64,000 nt of DNA from Pseudomonas inefficax (GTDB lineage: Bacteria; Pseudomonadota; Gammaproteobacteria; Pseudomonadales; Pseudomonadaceae): assembly GCF_900277125.1 (NCBI RefSeq), contig NZ_OPYN01000152.1, positions 1 through 64,000 on the forward strand. The letters are read 5' to 3'. The position numbers and the translations under genes are program-made. Under the pieces are notes generated by a model. It did no database searches. It was not told the DNA's origin and was given only the letters and a program-made list of their open reading frames with translations. This document shows positions 61,338 through 64,000 of this stretch, piece by piece (positions within the stretch are counted from its first letter, which is position 1; each line of letters opens with the position of its first letter).

Positions 61338-63275
61338 CTATGCCACACTGCTGCCCAGCAAGTGGCTCATCGCTGCCTTCAGCTTCATCGGCCGCACCGG
61401 CTTGTGCATCAGAGTGTGGCCCAGCTCGCGAATCTGTTGCTTGAGCTCGTTGCTGTAGTTGGCGGTGATCATCATCGCCGGCAAGGGCTGGGTGCGGCGG
61501 GCATTGATCCGCGCCACGGCGTCGACGCCATTGCAGTCGTTGTCCAGGTGGTAGTCGGCGATCAGCAGGTCGGCCTCGGCATGGTAGTTGTCCACCTGGC
61601 GCGCCAGGTCCTCCTCCGATAGCGCGGTGACCACACGGCAACCCCACCCCTCCAGCAGGGTGCGCATGCCGGCGCAAATCGCCGCATCGTTATCCAGCAC
61701 CCACACCCGCGCCCCGCGCAGGCGCTCGAGCATCGGCTCGCTGATCGCCAGGCTCGGCTGGGCCTTGGGCGCGGTGGCGCTCAGCGGCACTTCGACCGCG
61801 AATACCGAGCCTTTGCCAAGCCATGAACGCACCCGAATCCGGTGGCCGAGGATGCCGGCGATCTTTTCCACGATCGCCAGGCCCAGGCCCAACCCACGGT
61901 CCTGGTCCGGGCGCTGCACATCGCCGCGCCTGAACTCCTGGAACATTTCGTCCAGGTGCTCTTCGGCGATACCGATACCGCTGTCCCATACTTCGATCCG
62001 CAAGCCGCCACGCTGGCGCCGGCAGCCCAGCACCACGCGGCCGCTGCGGGTGTAGCGAATGGCATTGCTGAGCAGGTTGCGCAGGATCCGCGCCAGCAGC
62101 TGAATGTCACTGCGCACCACGGCGGAACAGCCGACGAAATGCAATTCAAGCCCTTCGCTGCGCGCCACCTGGGCGTATTCGGCAGCGAGGTTGTCCATCA
62201 GCTCGCGCAGGGCGAACGGGGCGACATCGGCCTTGATCACACCGGCATCGAGTTTGGATATGTCCACCAGGGTACCTAGCAGGTTCTCCACATCCTGCAG
62301 GGAGTTGCTGACATTACGCACCAAATGAGCACTGTTCTGCGGCTCGCGGTGCTCCAGCAAGGCACTGGTGAACAGCCGCGCCGCGTTCAGCGGTTGCAGC
62401 AGGTCATGGCTGACGGCGGCAAGGAACTTGGTTTTCGACAGGTTGGCCTGCTCGGCCTCGCGCTTGGCCTCGCGCAAGCGCGATTCCACCCGGCTGCGCT
62501 CCTCGATTTCGCGCAGCAGCTGCTCGTTGAGGCTGGTCAGCTCGGCGGTGCGCTCGCGCACCCGTTGCTCCAGGTGCTGATACGCCTGGTGCAGCGCCTG
62601 TGCGGTATTGCGCCGCTCGGTGATATCGCGGATCAACACGAAGATGCCCACCACTTCACCATTGGCCAGGCGGTTCGGCACGTAGGAGCGCAGCATGTAG
62701 CGTTCCTGGCCGTTGATGTTGGTTTCGGCAAACTCGAAGGTTACGCTCTCACCCGCCAGCGCACGCGCCACGTAGGCTTCTAGGCGCTGATAATGCTGTT
62801 CGCTGTGGGCCTCGCGCAGGCTCTGGCCCAGCATCACCCCGCGAGGCCAGCAGTACCATTCTTCATAGACCTTGTTGGTGAACTCGTAGACCAGGTCGGC
62901 ATTCAGGTAGGCGATCAGCGCCGGCACATGGTCGGTGATCAGGCGAATCTGGTGCTGGTGGGCAGTCTCGGCCCGCTGCCGGGCCTCGCTGAGCAGGTGG
63001 TTGACGGCCTTGAGCTCGGCCATGGCCTGGTTCAGCGCTTCGGTACGCTCGCGCACCTGCTCGGCCAGCACCACCGAATGCTGGAACGCGGCATAAGGGT
63101 CGTTGCCCCGCGTTACGCCAGACTCGATACGCTCGATCAGCGCGCCGTTGATACGCTGCAGCTTGTGGTTCTGGTGCTGCAGCCGGGCGACCTCGGCCTG
63201 CAGTTCAGCGACCGACAGGAGGCCGGTTGCGGGCAATGGCGACCCCGGTGAAGGTCTGGTTGATGTGCATGCCAT
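61338..63275 (-). CDS. PAS-histidine kinase-receiver hybrid sensor PedS1-like
   Basis: A 645-residue cytoplasmic hybrid kinase: N-terminal coiled-coil (about 20-110), PAS (ITDHVPALIAYLNADLVYEF to FVLIRDITERR), second coiled-coil, HisKA with His in FLAAVSHDLLQPLNAARLFT, HATPase (NAIRYTRSG, DSGIGI, GLGLGLAI), receiver with phospho-Asp in LLIADYHLDNDCNG. The ATG at 63275 has GGAG upstream within the FIST gene end; an upstream start at 63305 is possible. It overlaps FIST by about 70 nt, so the FIST protein is its likely sensory partner and PedR1 its likely target. Confidence 0.88.
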   Translation of the reverse strand: MACTSTRPSPGSPLPATGLLSVAELQAEVARLQHQNHKLQRINGALIERIESGVTRGNDPYAAFQHSVVLAEQVRERTEALNQAMAELKAVNHLLSEARQRAETAHQHQIRLITDHVPALIAYLNADLVYEFTNKVYEEWYCWPRGVMLGQSLREAHSEQHYQRLEAYVARALAGESVTFEFAETNINGQERYMLRSYVPNRLANGEVVGIFVLIRDITERRNTAQALHQAYQHLEQRVRERTAELTSLNEQLLREIEERSRVESRLREAKREAEQANLSKTKFLAAVSHDLLQPLNAARLFTSALLEHREPQNSAHLVRNVSNSLQDVENLLGTLVDISKLDAGVIKADVAPFALRELMDNLAAEYAQVARSEGLELHFVGCSAVVRSDIQLLARILRNLLSNAIRYTRSGRVVLGCRRQRGGLRIEVWDSGIGIAEEHLDEMFQEFRRGDVQRPDQDRGLGLGLAIVEKIAGILGHRIRVRSWLGKGSVFAVEVPLSATAPKAQPSLAISEPMLERLRGARVWVLDNDAAICAGMRTLLEGWGCRVVTALSEEDLARQVDNYHAEADLLIADYHLDNDCNGVDAVARINARRTQPLPAMMITANYSNELKQQIRELGHTLMHKPVRPMKLKAAMSHLLGSSVA

Positions 63276-64000
63276 TGAACTGTTCTCCGTAGGTGTTGAA
63301 GCCAATCACCCGCTGCTCGCGCAGGAACGCGCCGATCGGCTCCAGGCCTTGCCGGGCTTCCAGCTCCAGCCGCCGCAGAAAGCAATCGCAACCGATGGTC
63401 AGCAGCAGCGGGCCGAGGCGCTGCTGCAAGCCGTCGAACAACTGGTGCAGGTTCGGCAACAGCGGGCCCGGGGTCATGGCGGTGAGCACGATGCCGTTTT
63501 CCACCGCGCAGTAGAAACTCAGGCTCAGGTCCGGGTGCACTTGCTGGATCGCCCGCACGTAATACTGGTCGTGGATGCGCACGGCCAGTGGATGGGCGGC
63601 GAATACCCGATGATCGAGCTCGGCCACCGGCACGCCGATGTGCCGGGCGTATTCCTCGGCAGCAGGCTCGGCATTCAGCTCGAAGACCCGGCGCTGGGCA
63701 CTGTCGGCGCCGGTGACCACCAGCTTTTCCTGGCGCGGCAGGATGTGGTGGGTGGTGAACACTTCGAAGTCGAGCCAGGTATTGACCAGCACCACTACCG
63801 CTGCGCCATGGTGGAACGCGCCGCCGAAATACACGTGGGTGCGGGTCAGGTAGTTGTCGTCGCCGGCCGAACCGCCGAAATGCGGGATGTCGCCCAGGGC
63901 CGCACTGAGGGCGGCGAGCACCATCTCCTCGCGGCTGGACAAGCCGTCGAGCAGGGTCAGGGCAAAGCTGCGGCCCTTGATCGGCGCCAGGGCATTGCTG
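63205..64000 (-). CDS. FIST-domain sensor protein, partial (5' end outside window)
   Basis: The last 265 codons of a FIST N/FIST C protein: GGSAGDDNYLTRTHVYFGGA (FIST N), AVRIHDQYYVRAIQQVHPDL and the C-terminal IGFNTYGEQFNGMHINQTFT, matching the FIST C pattern GFxTYGE. FIST modules sense small ligands and precede kinases or chemoreceptors. The stop at 63205 lies inside the kinase gene. The reading continues past the window edge (LAPIKGRSFALTLLDGLSSR). Confidence 0.88.
   Translation of the reverse strand, partial: SNALAPIKGRSFALTLLDGLSSREEMVLAALSAALGDIPHFGGSAGDDNYLTRTHVYFGGAFHHGAAVVVLVNTWLDFEVFTTHHILPRQEKLVVTGADSAQRRVFELNAEPAAEEYARHIGVPVAELDHRVFAAHPLAVRIHDQYYVRAIQQVHPDLSLSFYCAVENGIVLTAMTPGPLLPNLHQLFDGLQQRLGPLLLTIGCDCFLRRLELEARQGLEPIGAFLREQRVIGFNTYGEQFNGMHINQTFTGVAIARNRPPVGR

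Overview
The window reads as chromosomal DNA of a Pseudomonas of the P. putida group. It is GC-rich and densely coded, with many LysR regulators, OprD and SphA/MetA outer-membrane proteins, an AaeXAB-type exporter, and many Pseudomonas-style REP/BIME palindromes in the intergenic gaps (GGAGCGGCCTTGTGTCGCGA and GGGAGCGGGNNNACCCGCG types). It also carries a complete periplasmic PQQ alcohol-oxidation (ped/exa) locus. I saw no tRNA, rRNA, CRISPR array, transposase or phage gene.

Layout. 0-5 kb: tricarballylate-type oxidation genes (PrpF-family isomerase fragment, LysR, tcuB, tcuA, tcuR-like LysR). 5.3-8 kb: arsenate resistance operon arsR-GAPDH-arsJ with a TTCGAA-rich operator. 8.1-11.2 kb: flavin monooxygenase with an ABC permease and binding protein but no ATPase. 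11.4-19.2 kb: a stress-type island of small membrane or charged proteins (glycine zipper, DUF2238, Zn-alcohol dehydrogenase, a 49-aa protein, PLDc_N, PncC, DUF421, hemerythrin, a 47-aa protein, MscS, Gly/Ser-rich protein); two of its promoters share a GAACTTT element. 19.2-21.3 kb: xthA and membrane protein. 21.9-27.4 kb: MFS transporter, C45-type acyltransferase/amidase, LysR and a secreted amidohydrolase, probably one catabolic unit. 27.6-39.7 kb: FNT channel, SphA-like protein, OprD porin, OsmC protein, three-gene exporter, SulP transporter, isochorismatase-like hydrolase and two more LysR genes.

40 kb to the end is the PQQ-dependent alcohol-oxidation locus. Two quinoproteins are present. 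PedE has Asp358-Phe-Ser360 (calcium type); PedH has Asp323-Phe-Asp325 (lanthanide type). Around them lie cytochrome c PedF, aldehyde dehydrogenase PedI, an MxaJ-like binding protein, a SoxYZ-like carrier and a metallo-beta-lactamase-fold hydrolase. Further genes are a secreted pentapeptide-repeat protein, an ABC-2 type transporter set with beta-propeller and CXXXCW proteins, iron alcohol dehydrogenase ErcA, pqqD and a 23-codon pqqA. Control genes are PedS2/PedR2, PedR1 and two PAS-HK-REC hybrid kinases, one preceded by a FIST sensor.

The most notable non-coding signals are in this locus. A two-part element CTACTAC-N29-GCATTC occurs with identical spacing upstream of pedI, pedF and the CXXXCW gene, with a variant before pqqA. 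GGGA/TCCC palindrome pairs occur before both pedE and pedH, which fits control of both by one regulator, plausibly PedR2. The window starts inside a PrpF-family gene and ends inside a FIST gene.
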